Positions 7,297 through 14,973 of a stretch of 37,409 bases of DNA are shown in pieces. The stretch comes from Pseudomonadota bacterium (GTDB taxonomy: Bacteria > Desulfobacterota > Desulfovibrionia > Desulfovibrionales > Desulfomicrobiaceae). The notes below the pieces were generated by a model that was not told where the DNA came from, did not search any database, and saw only the letters and a list, made by a program, of their open reading frames with translations. Position 1 is the first letter of the stretch, and every line of letters begins with the position of its first letter. The position numbers and the translations under genes were made by a program. The stretch covers positions 1 to 37,409 of the forward strand of contig JAEWKZ010000119.1 in the NCBI GenBank assembly GCA_023393525.1, in the 5' to 3' direction.

Positions 7297-9606
7297 ATGC
7301 TCAAGTCCAAGCTGATCGACATCAAGAACATTTTTCAGCAGGCCCGGGCCTTTGAGATGGCCTGGAACAAATGCCTGCCCGACTTGAAGGCCCTGTTTCA
7401 GGTCGAGCAGATACGACTGTACAAATACGACGCCAGAACCTCCGAGCTGTTCGCCCTTGTGCTCAAGGACGGCAGGCCGCGCGAAGTCAGGCTGCCCGTG
7501 TCGTCGTCCAGCCTTGCCGGTTACACGGCCATGTCGCAGTCCCCCTTCATTCTGAAAAATCTTGATGCCCAAGAGCGCGAAGCCGTGCACCCCGATCTGA
7601 TCTTTGACCGCCAGTACGACCAGCTGGTGGGTTTCGAGACGGCGAGCGTGATTTCCATGCCCATCCAGCATGACCAGGAGCTTTTGGGCGTCCTGCAGCT
7701 GCTGAACAAGCAGGACGGGGTTTTTTCCCGCGAGGACGAGGCATTCTGCCGCCTGATCGTGAGCATCATGGGGCAGAAGATGTTCGAGGAGCGCAGCCTG
7801 CCCAAGGGGCCCTATGAGAATCTCGTCTATCAGGGCCTTGTGACCCGGGAACAGCTCGATGACGCCCTGGCGCGTTCGGCCCGCAAGGGAGTGTCCACGT
7901 CGCGACTGCTGCAGCTGGATTACGGGGTGGACGCGGGCGAAATCGGCGCGTCCCTCGAAATGTACTACCAGACCCCGTTCGTGCGCTTTCAGGAAAATCC
8001 GGTTCCGGAAAGCGTGCTCAAGGGCATCAACCGGCAGTACCTGCTCAACAATCTGTGGGCGCCGCTTCAGATCAAGGGCGACCGGGCCGTCATCCTGGTT
8101 CACAATCCCCATGATTCCGAGATGATCGAGGAGATCAAGCGGATCATGAATGTCGGTGAGTATGAGTTCCGGGTCGGCCTGCCGGAGGAAATCCTGGCGT
8201 TCCTCGGTGATCGGAGCCAGTTGCTCAAGTCCGCGGGCGGGGGCAATGGCAAGGTCGAGGCCTACGACCCGCAGGACGAGGAGCACGAGGACGAATTCGA
8301 GGATTATGACGTCGGGGAGGATCTTTCCGAGGCCCTGGCCGACCTGGAGGAGGCGAGCGAAGAAGGCCTCGAGATTTCCCGGATAGAAGAGGAGGACATC
8401 TCCCAGGAAAGCCGGCAGCTGGCGGTGCGTTTCGTGAACAAGATCATCATGCACGCCCACAAGACCGGGGCTTCGGACATCCACATCGAGCCTTCGAAGG
8501 CGGGACGTCCCGGAGTGGTGCGCATGCGCATCGACGGGACCTGCGAGCGGGTGCTGTCCATTCCCGAGAGCATCATCAAGCCGGTGGTTTCGCGCATCAA
8601 GATTCTTTCGAACCTGAACATCTCCGAACGCCGGCTGCCCCAGGACGGCAAGGCCCGGGTGCGTTTCAAGGGGCGCGAGCTCGAGCTGCGCGTGGCCACC
8701 CTGCCCACGGTGCACGGAGAGAGCGCGGTGCTGCGCATGCTGACCTCCGGCAAGGCCCTGCCTTTCGAGAAGCTGAACCTCAGCGAGGCGAACAAGGTGC
8801 AGATCGAGAGGCTGATGTTCAAGCCGCACGGGATCTTTCTGGTGGTCGGTCCCACCGGCTCGGGCAAGACTACTACGCTGCACTCCATCCTGGCGCGCAT
8901 CAACACTCCCGACAAGAAGATATGGACCGTCGAGGATCCTGTTGAAATCACGCAGCCCGGATTGCAGCAGGTGCAGGTCGAAAGCTCCATCGGCCTTGAT
9001 TTTCCCCGCATCATGCGCGCATTTCTGCGGGCGGATCCGGACGTCATCCTGGTCGGTGAGATGCGTGACTTCCAGACCGCACAGATCGGGGTCGAGGCTT
9101 CATTGACCGGGCACATGGTTTTTTCTACCCTGCACACCAATTCCGCCGCCGAAACAGTGACCCGCCTTCTGGACATGGGCATAGAATCTCTTAACTTCTC
9201 TGAAGCGCTGCATGGAATTCTGGCCCAGCGACTGGTCAAGACCCTGTGTGCGCAATGCCGCGAGGCCTGCGCGCCGTCGGACGAGGAGTGGGAGTACCTG
9301 CTGAACCAATATGGCGCGGACTTTTTTCCGGAACTCGGCATCGAACGCTCCACGGCCAGGATCTACCGCGCCAAGGGGTGCGGGCGTTGTTCCCAGACCG
9401 GGTACCGGGGGCGGACCGGCATCCATGAGCTGCTCGTGGCCACCCCCGAGATCCGCAAGGCCATCGCCCGCAAGCAGCCCTCGGAAGAGGTCGCGCGGCT
9501 GGCCATCGAGCAGGGCATGCGGACCTTGTACCAGGACGGCATCGCCAAGATATTCAAGGGTGACATAGACATCCTCCAACTGCAAAAAGTGACGACCTCC
9601 GAGTGA
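7297..9606 (+). CDS. GspE/PilB-family secretion or pilus ATPase with N-terminal GAF domain
   Basis: 769 residues. The first 165 or so resemble a GAF domain (signal or ligand binding). A GspE/PilB N-terminal domain follows (about 170-315, with LVTREQLDDAL), then a very acidic linker (about 325-380), then the hexameric ATPase core. Walker A is GPTGSGKTTT from residue 518; the Asp box, Walker B (DVILVGEMRD) and His box (GHMVFSTLHTN) are intact. Four Cys in CAQC and CGRC form the zinc site typical of GspE/PilB. It would power pilin or pseudopilin assembly from the cytoplasm, but no pilus or type II secretion genes are next to it. Start ATG 7297 follows AGGTGA at 7283-7288; an upstream TTG at 7264 lies inside the terminator tract and was rejected. 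Confidence 0.9.
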   Translation: MLKSKLIDIKNIFQQARAFEMAWNKCLPDLKALFQVEQIRLYKYDARTSELFALVLKDGRPREVRLPVSSSSLAGYTAMSQSPFILKNLDAQEREAVHPDLIFDRQYDQLVGFETASVISMPIQHDQELLGVLQLLNKQDGVFSREDEAFCRLIVSIMGQKMFEERSLPKGPYENLVYQGLVTREQLDDALARSARKGVSTSRLLQLDYGVDAGEIGASLEMYYQTPFVRFQENPVPESVLKGINRQYLLNNLWAPLQIKGDRAVILVHNPHDSEMIEEIKRIMNVGEYEFRVGLPEEILAFLGDRSQLLKSAGGGNGKVEAYDPQDEEHEDEFEDYDVGEDLSEALADLEEASEEGLEISRIEEEDISQESRQLAVRFVNKIIMHAHKTGASDIHIEPSKAGRPGVVRMRIDGTCERVLSIPESIIKPVVSRIKILSNLNISERRLPQDGKARVRFKGRELELRVATLPTVHGESAVLRMLTSGKALPFEKLNLSEANKVQIERLMFKPHGIFLVVGPTGSGKTTTLHSILARINTPDKKIWTVEDPVEITQPGLQQVQVESSIGLDFPRIMRAFLRADPDVILVGEMRDFQTAQIGVEASLTGHMVFSTLHTNSAAETVTRLLDMGIESLNFSEALHGILAQRLVKTLCAQCREACAPSDEEWEYLLNQYGADFFPELGIERSTARIYRAKGCGRCSQTGYRGRTGIHELLVATPEIRKAIARKQPSEEVARLAIEQGMRTLYQDGIAKIFKGDIDILQLQKVTTSE

Positions 9607-10064
9607 GCCGAATGGAAAAGAACACTGCGCCACACGAAGCGTCGGAGCCGGACCGGGCTCCCGCTGCCGGCGACGGCGTCAAGGCTGACCGCGCGGCCAA
9701 GGGGCCCGTTGCGGACGAACCCGTGGTCATTCCTCCAAACCTCAAGCTGAGGCTGGAGAAGTGCCCGAAATGCCAGTACGAGAGACAGTCCGGCGACGAC
9801 GACTTCGCCACGCCTTTCGAGTGTCCCAAGTGCGGGGTTGTCTACGCCCTGGCCATGGAGGAAGTGCGGCGCAAGGCCCGTGGCCATGACCTGCAGGCCG
9901 AGGCCGAGGCTGAAGAGCTGCGCCGCCTGGCCCAGGTCCGGGATGAGAATGTCCGCAGTTCGCAGATCGGCGGCGCGATGTTCGTGGGCCGGGAAAAAAG
10001 CAGGCTCTGGATCGCTCTGGTCGTCCTGGCGCTTTTGGCGCTGGGAGCGCTTTTCTTCATTTGA
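9603..10064 (+). CDS. Zinc-ribbon protein with C-terminal membrane anchor, function unknown
   Basis: 153 residues from GTG 9603, which overlaps the ATPase stop as GTGA; an in-frame ATG at 9612 would shorten it by three. The N-terminal 50 residues are polar and probably disordered. Two CPKC knuckles (starting near residues 54 and 75) form a zinc ribbon. A charged helical stretch rich in E, R and A follows, and the protein ends in one hydrophobic helix (WIALVVLALLALGALFFI), a tail anchor. I do not recognise a named family. The overlap with the ATPase gene suggests coexpression and possibly an accessory role there. Confidence 0.75.
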   Translation: MSRMEKNTAPHEASEPDRAPAAGDGVKADRAAKGPVADEPVVIPPNLKLRLEKCPKCQYERQSGDDDFATPFECPKCGVVYALAMEEVRRKARGHDLQAEAEAEELRRLAQVRDENVRSSQIGGAMFVGREKSRLWIALVVLALLALGALFFI

Positions 10065-10131
10065 GTCCGTTCTCTCCGGCCTTGGAGAGCCCGAGCTTTC
10101 AAAATCCAAACGATGTGAACCCTGGTGATGT

Positions 10132-10590
10132 ATGGCTAAGCTCTTTCCCTGGAATTCCTGGCTGGAGATGGAAGATCTGACGGAAGAAATGCAGCGGATC
10201 GTTGAGGACACGGCGTGTCCATCACCCTTCCTCGACAGCGGGCGCAAGCTGGCCCGTTTCCGGCCCGCGGCCGACGTGATCGAGACACCGGACGCTTTTT
10301 TGATTCTGGTGGAACTGCCGGGCCTTGAGCGCGAGGATGTCCGTCTCGAAGCGCACGGCAACGAGCTGGCCGTGTTTGGTGAGCGTCAGGCGCCCCGGAA
10401 TCTTGCCGGTGCCGCCTTTCAGGTCATGGAGCGCTTGTACGGATGTTTTTCGCGCCGCTTTGAGCTGCCGGTGGATATCGATGCCCAGGCCGTGGCCGCG
10501 ACCATGAAATCGGGCCTGCTCCATGTGCGGGTGCCCAAACGCGCGCAGCGGGCGTTCAACAGGACCATCCCCGTGGCTGTCGATGAATGA
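10132..10590 (+). CDS. Hsp20/alpha-crystallin family small heat-shock protein
   Basis: 152 residues with an alpha-crystallin domain from about residue 45 to the end: AADVIETPDAFLILVELPG opens the beta-sandwich, SRRFELPVDID and SGLLHVRVPK are the family's late-strand signatures. It should be an ATP-independent holdase for unfolding proteins. The ATG follows only a weak GGTGAT ribosome site. A hairpin (CTCTCC 10072-10077 with GGAGAG 10084-10089) lies between the previous stop and this gene, without a T tract. It precedes the periplasmic protease gene, a protein-quality grouping. Confidence 0.9.
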   Translation: MAKLFPWNSWLEMEDLTEEMQRIVEDTACPSPFLDSGRKLARFRPAADVIETPDAFLILVELPGLEREDVRLEAHGNELAVFGERQAPRNLAGAAFQVMERLYGCFSRRFELPVDIDAQAVAATMKSGLLHVRVPKRAQRAFNRTIPVAVDE

Positions 10591-10661
10591 GATGCGTTTC
10601 CGGGCTGGTCGAGCGTCCCGGCGTTCCTGTTTTTGTCCGTTTTTTTGAAGGAGATTTTGCC

Positions 10662-11996
10662 GTGAGACAGTGCAAGCCGTTTTTTCTCATCCTTTTCTGG
10701 GCGCTCATGAGCGCCCATTTTACTTTCGCCTCCGATACGAACATCCGCATGACGCCGGTGGTGCGCACCGTGCGGAGCGTGGCTCCGGCGGTGGTCAACA
10801 TTCATACCGCGCGCATCGTCGAGCAGGAGCTCAACCCTTTCGGATCCATGTTTGACGACAGTCTGTTCCGTCATTTTTTCGGTTCCCAGGATCTGACCCG
10901 GCGTTTCGAGCAGCGCAGCCTCGGCTCCGGAGTGATCATCGACAGCCGCAACAGCCTGGTCCTGACCAACGCGCATGTCATCGAAGGGGCGTCCTCCATC
11001 CGGGTGCGCCTGCTGGACGGGCGGCAGTTCGACGGGGAACTGGTCGGTTCCGATCCTGATTTCGATCTGGCCGTCCTGCATCTCAAGAGCGCGGACAATC
11101 TGCCCCAGGCCGCCATGGGCGACTCCTCGGACATGATGATCGGCGAGACGGTCATCGCCATCGGCAACCCGTTCGGGTTCGGCAACACCGTGACCACCGG
11201 CGTGGTTTCGGCCCTGGAGCGCACCATCGAGACCAAGCAGGGCACGTTCACCGATTTCATTCAGACCGACGCGGCCATCAATCCCGGCAACAGCGGCGGG
11301 CCGCTCATGAATCTGGCCGGGGAGCTGGTCGGGATCAACACCGCAATCTATGCCGAGGCAGAGGGCATCGGATTCGCCATCCCCATCAACAAGGCCAAAA
11401 GGGTCGTGGACGAGCTGGTCAGTCACGGCCGCGTGCAGGCCGTGTGGCTGGGTCTGGAAGGTCAGGACGTGGACGAGCGCATCGCCCGTTACCTGGACCT
11501 GGAGGACATGCGCGGGATGCTCGTGACCCAGGTGCACGAGGCTGCCACGCGAAAGGCGGGGATCACGGCGGGAGACGTGATCAGCGCCGTGAACGGGGTG
11601 GACGTGGAAGACCGCGATCATTACCAGCGCATTCTCAGGAATTTCACCCTGGGCCAGAAGGTGGGGCTCAAGGTTTCCGGTCAGGGCGGAAAGCGCAGCG
11701 TGTCCGTGGCGGTGCAATCCTTCACCAATGAAAAGGCGCTGGACATGGCAGGGCAGCGCTGGGGCATGAGCGTGCGGCAGCAGGGACGCAACCTGGTCCT
11801 TTCCGGCGTGCGGCCCGGCAGTCCCGCCCAGCAGCTCGGGCTCAAGGAAGGGGACATTCTGGTAAAGGTGGCCGGAGACGCGCAGACGAGCGTGGATGAC
11901 TATGCCCGGGCGTTCAAACGCTACCGCATGGCCAATACCGTGCTGCTGCTCGTTGCCCGGGACGGGCGCGGCTACCATGTGCGGCTGCGGGTCTGA
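10662..11996 (+). CDS. DegP/DegQ-type periplasmic serine protease
   Basis: 444 residues from GTG 10662. This start is preferred because AAGGAG at 10648-10653 precedes it by 8 bases and it puts a clean signal peptide first (MRQCKPFFLILFWALMSAHF, cleavage near ATFAS). The trypsin-like domain has triad H105 (TNAHVIEG), D135 (DFDLAVLHL) and S211 (NPGNSGGPL). Two PDZ domains follow (about 255-345 and 365-444), the second ending at the C-terminus. It degrades or refolds misfolded envelope proteins. An upstream in-frame ATG at 10587 would bury the signal peptide and overlap the Hsp20 gene. DegP versus DegQ cannot be settled here. Confidence 0.95.
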   Translation: MRQCKPFFLILFWALMSAHFTFASDTNIRMTPVVRTVRSVAPAVVNIHTARIVEQELNPFGSMFDDSLFRHFFGSQDLTRRFEQRSLGSGVIIDSRNSLVLTNAHVIEGASSIRVRLLDGRQFDGELVGSDPDFDLAVLHLKSADNLPQAAMGDSSDMMIGETVIAIGNPFGFGNTVTTGVVSALERTIETKQGTFTDFIQTDAAINPGNSGGPLMNLAGELVGINTAIYAEAEGIGFAIPINKAKRVVDELVSHGRVQAVWLGLEGQDVDERIARYLDLEDMRGMLVTQVHEAATRKAGITAGDVISAVNGVDVEDRDHYQRILRNFTLGQKVGLKVSGQGGKRSVSVAVQSFTNEKALDMAGQRWGMSVRQQGRNLVLSGVRPGSPAQQLGLKEGDILVKVAGDAQTSVDDYARAFKRYRMANTVLLLVARDGRGYHVRLRV

Positions 11997-12021
11997 CGTA
12001 TCAACATTCAAGGAGCATTTC

Positions 12022-13146
12022 ATGGGCATCTGGTACAATCACGTGCGCACGCGCGTTCGTCTGCGGGCGCTGGTCGATAACTATGTCGCGGTCCGCGGTC
12101 GCGCCGGGAATCCGGCGCCGGTGATCAAATCCGACGCATACGGACACGGGCTCGCCCGGGTGGCCGGGGTTCTTTTCGAGGCCGGGGCCCGGAGCATGGC
12201 CGCCGGAACGGTCGGGGAGGCGGCGGTGCTGAAGGATGTGGTTCCCGAAGCCGAGGTCATCTCCCTGCTCGGCCCGCTGGATGCGGCGGACTATGCCTGC
12301 GTGTGCGAACGCGACATCGTCGCCTTTGTAGGCAGCGCCGAGCAGCTGCTGCTGCTCGAAGAGACCGCCAGGCTGTCCGGCGCGAAGGTCCGGGTCGCGC
12401 TCAAGTTCGACACGGGCATGGCCAGGCTTGGTTTTGGCGCGGACGAGGCCGCCTGGGTGGCCGACATCCTTCATGGTCTGGAGCATGTCCGGGCGACCCT
12501 GGTCTGTTCTCATCTGGCCACGGCGGATGACCCCGCGCAGGTCGAATATGTCCGCGAGCAGGGGCGGCGCTTTGCGCAGATCGTTCAGACCCTGCGCGCG
12601 CGGGGGCTGGACGTGCGGGCCAGCCTGGCCAATTCCGGAGCGATCTTCGGGCATCCGGACCTGCATCACGATCTGCAACGCCCGGGCATCGCCCTCTACG
12701 GCGCCAATCCTCTTCACGGCACGCCCTGGGCGGACAAGGGGCTTGGCCTGCGTCCGGCCATGCAGGTTTCGAGCAGAGTGGCGCAGATCCGGACCATCCC
12801 GGCCGGTCAGAGCGTAAGCTATGGCCGCACCTTCGTCGCCCCGTCCGAAATGCGCATCGGCATCGTCGCCGTGGGCTACGCGGACAATTATTCGCGCGGC
12901 CTGTCAGGCAAGGCCTGCATGCTCCTTCATGGTCGCCGGGTGCCGGTTCTGGGCCGGGTCTGCATGCAGCTTACAGCCGTTGACCTGAGCGGCGTGCCGG
13001 AAGCGGCGGTGGGGGATGAGATCTTCATGCTTGGGGGCGAGGGGCCTTGCGCCATCTCCGTCGAGGAACTCGCGGCCTGGTGGGGGACCATCACCTACGA
13101 GGTGCTCTGCCTGCTCGGGCAGAACCCGAGGGAATTCACGGAATGA
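12022..13146 (+). CDS. alr: Alanine racemase
   Basis: 374 residues. The PLP enzyme interconverts L- and D-alanine for peptidoglycan. PLP-binding K36 lies in VIKSDAYGHG; the opposing catalytic base is probably Y267 in VSYGRTF, 19 residues before the GYADNYSRG motif at Y286, the spacing seen in the Geobacillus enzyme. GRVCMQLTAVDL marks the C-terminal beta domain. AAGGAG at 12010-12015 precedes ATG 12022. It starts 25 bases after the protease stop and is probably in the same transcript. Length is normal for the family. Confidence 0.95.
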   Translation: MGIWYNHVRTRVRLRALVDNYVAVRGRAGNPAPVIKSDAYGHGLARVAGVLFEAGARSMAAGTVGEAAVLKDVVPEAEVISLLGPLDAADYACVCERDIVAFVGSAEQLLLLEETARLSGAKVRVALKFDTGMARLGFGADEAAWVADILHGLEHVRATLVCSHLATADDPAQVEYVREQGRRFAQIVQTLRARGLDVRASLANSGAIFGHPDLHHDLQRPGIALYGANPLHGTPWADKGLGLRPAMQVSSRVAQIRTIPAGQSVSYGRTFVAPSEMRIGIVAVGYADNYSRGLSGKACMLLHGRRVPVLGRVCMQLTAVDLSGVPEAAVGDEIFMLGGEGPCAISVEELAAWWGTITYEVLCLLGQNPREFTE

Positions 13147-13152
13147 GCCGTA

Positions 13153-13181
13153 ACCGGCGGGTCCTGGCTTGAACCGCCGGT
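13153..13181 (+). terminator. Hairpin after alanine racemase gene
   Basis: ACCGGCGG (13153-13160) pairs with CCGCCGGT (13174-13181), an 8-bp GC-rich stem with a 13-base loop. There is no immediate T run (TTTT comes at 13194), so it may be a weak terminator or an mRNA-stabilising hairpin. Confidence 0.4.
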
Positions 13182-13195
13182 CCGCGACAACAATT

Positions 13196-13222
13196 TTGAC
13201 GTAGCACGATTCTTGGTGTAAT
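13196..13222 (+). promoter_or_regulatory. Candidate sigma70-type promoter for the first NlpC/P60 lipoprotein
   Basis: TTGACG (13196-13201) and TGTAAT (13217-13222) are separated by 15 bases, shorter than ideal. The gene's AGGAG/ATG lies 23 bases further on. The overlap with an upstream ATG at 13221 argues that this ATG is not the start. Confidence 0.35.
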
Positions 13223-13256
13223 GAGCGCGCAGAAAAAAAGTCGCAGGAGAAAAAGC

Positions 13257-13970
13257 ATGGATTTTCCGCAGAGTGGGCAAGGCCCAGGCAAAGAATTATC
13301 GGGACCGGTCCGGTTCGCTGTGGTTCTTTTTATTCTGTGCGCGATGGGAGGGTGTTCGGCCAAGCATGTCGAAACCACCTCCGCTCTTCCGGCTCCCCTG
13401 CAGGCCACTGCAAGCCAGCCCGAAGAACGGCGGGACATCGAAGCCCAGCCCGTTCGACACCGGGAATTCGACTACGCGACCCTTCTGTCCCGGGACAACG
13501 ATTATTTTTCCTCCGTCGATGAGGACTACTCCGAATACGCCACTCCCGACGACGCCGACAACATAGAGGCGGTGCCGTCCATAAGCGATATCGTGCTGGC
13601 TCAGTACGAGGATTGGCGCGGCGTGCGCTATCGCTTCGGGGGTACGGACTACAAGGGTGTTGATTGCTCCGCCCTGGTGCAGGCGATTTACCGGGACGCC
13701 TTTGAAATGGAATTGCCGCGTACTTCGGCGGAACAGGCCAAGTTGGGCGAAGTCGTGACCAAGGACGAAATCCAGCCCGGCGATCTGCTGTACTTCATTG
13801 ACCGCGGCCGCAGGCATGTCGGCGTGGCGGTGAGCGAAGACGAGTTTCTGCATGCCTCCCGCAAAAAGGGAGTGACCTTGTCCAAGTTCGACAAATACTG
13901 GAAGCCGCGTCTGAAGCGCGTGCGCCGCATCCTGGATGAAAACGAGGTCGTGCGTCCCACCGGCGGCTGA
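13257..13970 (+). CDS. NlpC/P60 family lipoprotein (cell-wall peptidase)
   Basis: 237 residues. ATG 13257 has AGGAG at 13245-13249 and gives a normal lipoprotein signal: a hydrophobic helix ending in AMGGC with lipidated C33. After a disordered Pro/Ala/acidic segment, the papain-like NlpC/P60 domain fills the last 130 residues: nucleophile Cys in GVDCSALVQAIY and catalytic His in RRHVGVAVSED. It probably cleaves peptidoglycan stem peptides from a membrane anchor. The next gene is a shorter paralogue, so this is a tandem duplication. Confidence 0.9.
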   Translation: MDFPQSGQGPGKELSGPVRFAVVLFILCAMGGCSAKHVETTSALPAPLQATASQPEERRDIEAQPVRHREFDYATLLSRDNDYFSSVDEDYSEYATPDDADNIEAVPSISDIVLAQYEDWRGVRYRFGGTDYKGVDCSALVQAIYRDAFEMELPRTSAEQAKLGEVVTKDEIQPGDLLYFIDRGRRHVGVAVSEDEFLHASRKKGVTLSKFDKYWKPRLKRVRRILDENEVVRPTGG

Positions 13971-14021
13971 GTCCGGGGCTCCCGCCCCTGTCTGCGCGTC
14001 GGTTCGCGAAGAAATCAGCCT

Positions 14022-14543
14022 ATGAGCGTTCGAGCGAATCCGGAACCGCCGGGTCGATTGGCCCTCAACCTGCGCCTTGTGATCTTTGCGTGTCTGCTTT
14101 TCATTGGCGTCGGATGCGCGCCCAAGACAGTGATCCAGGCTCCCGTGGCCCCTATGCCGCAGGCCGCCCCTCAAGAACCCACGGTTTCGGAAATATTGCT
14201 CTCCCATTACCAGGCCTGGAAAGGCGTGCGGCATCGCACCGGCGGCACCGACCGTCAGGGAGTGGATTGCTCCGGCCTGGTGCAGGCCGTCTTTCGCGAA
14301 GCCTTCCGGATGGACCTGCCCCGCACCTCGCGCGAGCAGATTCAAATGGGACGGATGGTGGCCGCGCGCGAGATGCGTCCCGGAGATCTGGTCTATTTCA
14401 CGGACAAGGGCGGCGACCACATCGGCGTGGTCGTGACGGGCAGAACGTTCATGCACGCTTCGACGAGCCGGGGCGTGATCCTTTCGACCCTCGACGGCTA
14501 TTGGTGGCCCAGGCTCAGGCGCGTTCAGCGCGTGCTTTCCTGA
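14022..14543 (+). CDS. NlpC/P60 family lipoprotein, paralogue of preceding gene
   Basis: 173 residues. Lipoprotein signal ends in IGVGC with lipidated C32. The NlpC/P60 domain has the nucleophile in GVDCSGLVQAVF and the His in DHIGVVVTG; LPRTSREQ and HAST also match the first copy. It lacks the acidic linker of its neighbour. The ribosome site is weak (GAAGAAA). The 3' end overlaps the convergent DUF2784-like gene by 19 bases. Confidence 0.88.
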   Translation: MSVRANPEPPGRLALNLRLVIFACLLFIGVGCAPKTVIQAPVAPMPQAAPQEPTVSEILLSHYQAWKGVRHRTGGTDRQGVDCSGLVQAVFREAFRMDLPRTSREQIQMGRMVAAREMRPGDLVYFTDKGGDHIGVVVTGRTFMHASTSRGVILSTLDGYWWPRLRRVQRVLS

Positions 14544-14923
14544 CCCTTCTTTCGACTCCGGTCCCGGCTTCGTTTTCCAATCACCCATCCATATATCGCG
14601 ACGTTGATCAGCACCACGGCCGCTGCGAGCCAGAATTGCGTTTCGCGGGTCAGGCCATCGGGATAGATCACGGCCAGCAGATGGCGCTCCAGGAACGTTT
14701 GCGCGTACCCGGCCTCGCCGGCCCGGCGCAGCAAGGCGTTTTCCAGGTCCGTGAGCGGGCAATACCAGCCCATGCCTTCCACCAATGCCCCCCAGACCGC
14801 CGCAGGAACATGGATCAGCGCGAAGCGCGGCCAGCGCGGCACGGCCAGGCCGCCGAGCATGACCAGGCAGATGAACATGAGGTGAACGACGAGGACCGCG
14901 TTGGCGGCCAGGAGGTGGGCCAT
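14525..14923 (-). CDS. DUF2784-type small integral membrane protein
   Basis: 132 residues with about four hydrophobic helices (near residues 4-28, 33-52, 78-92 and 96-116), a PRWPRFALIHVPAAVWGALV segment and a GWYCPLTDLENALL motif characteristic of the DUF2784 family. The C-terminus is strongly basic. Function unknown. The frame is open further upstream, but that portion is a shadow of the helicase gene; ATG 14923 is the first start that leaves the helicase intact. It lies 50 bases downstream of the helicase stop on the same strand. No clear ribosome site is visible. Confidence 0.75.
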   Translation of the reverse strand: MAHLLAANAVLVVHLMFICLVMLGGLAVPRWPRFALIHVPAAVWGALVEGMGWYCPLTDLENALLRRAGEAGYAQTFLERHLLAVIYPDGLTRETQFWLAAAVVLINVAIYGWVIGKRSRDRSRKKGQESTR

Positions 14924-14973
14924 GGAGCGCGTGCCCGAAAAAGCGGGGAAAGCGCGCTTTCCCCGCCGGGGTT

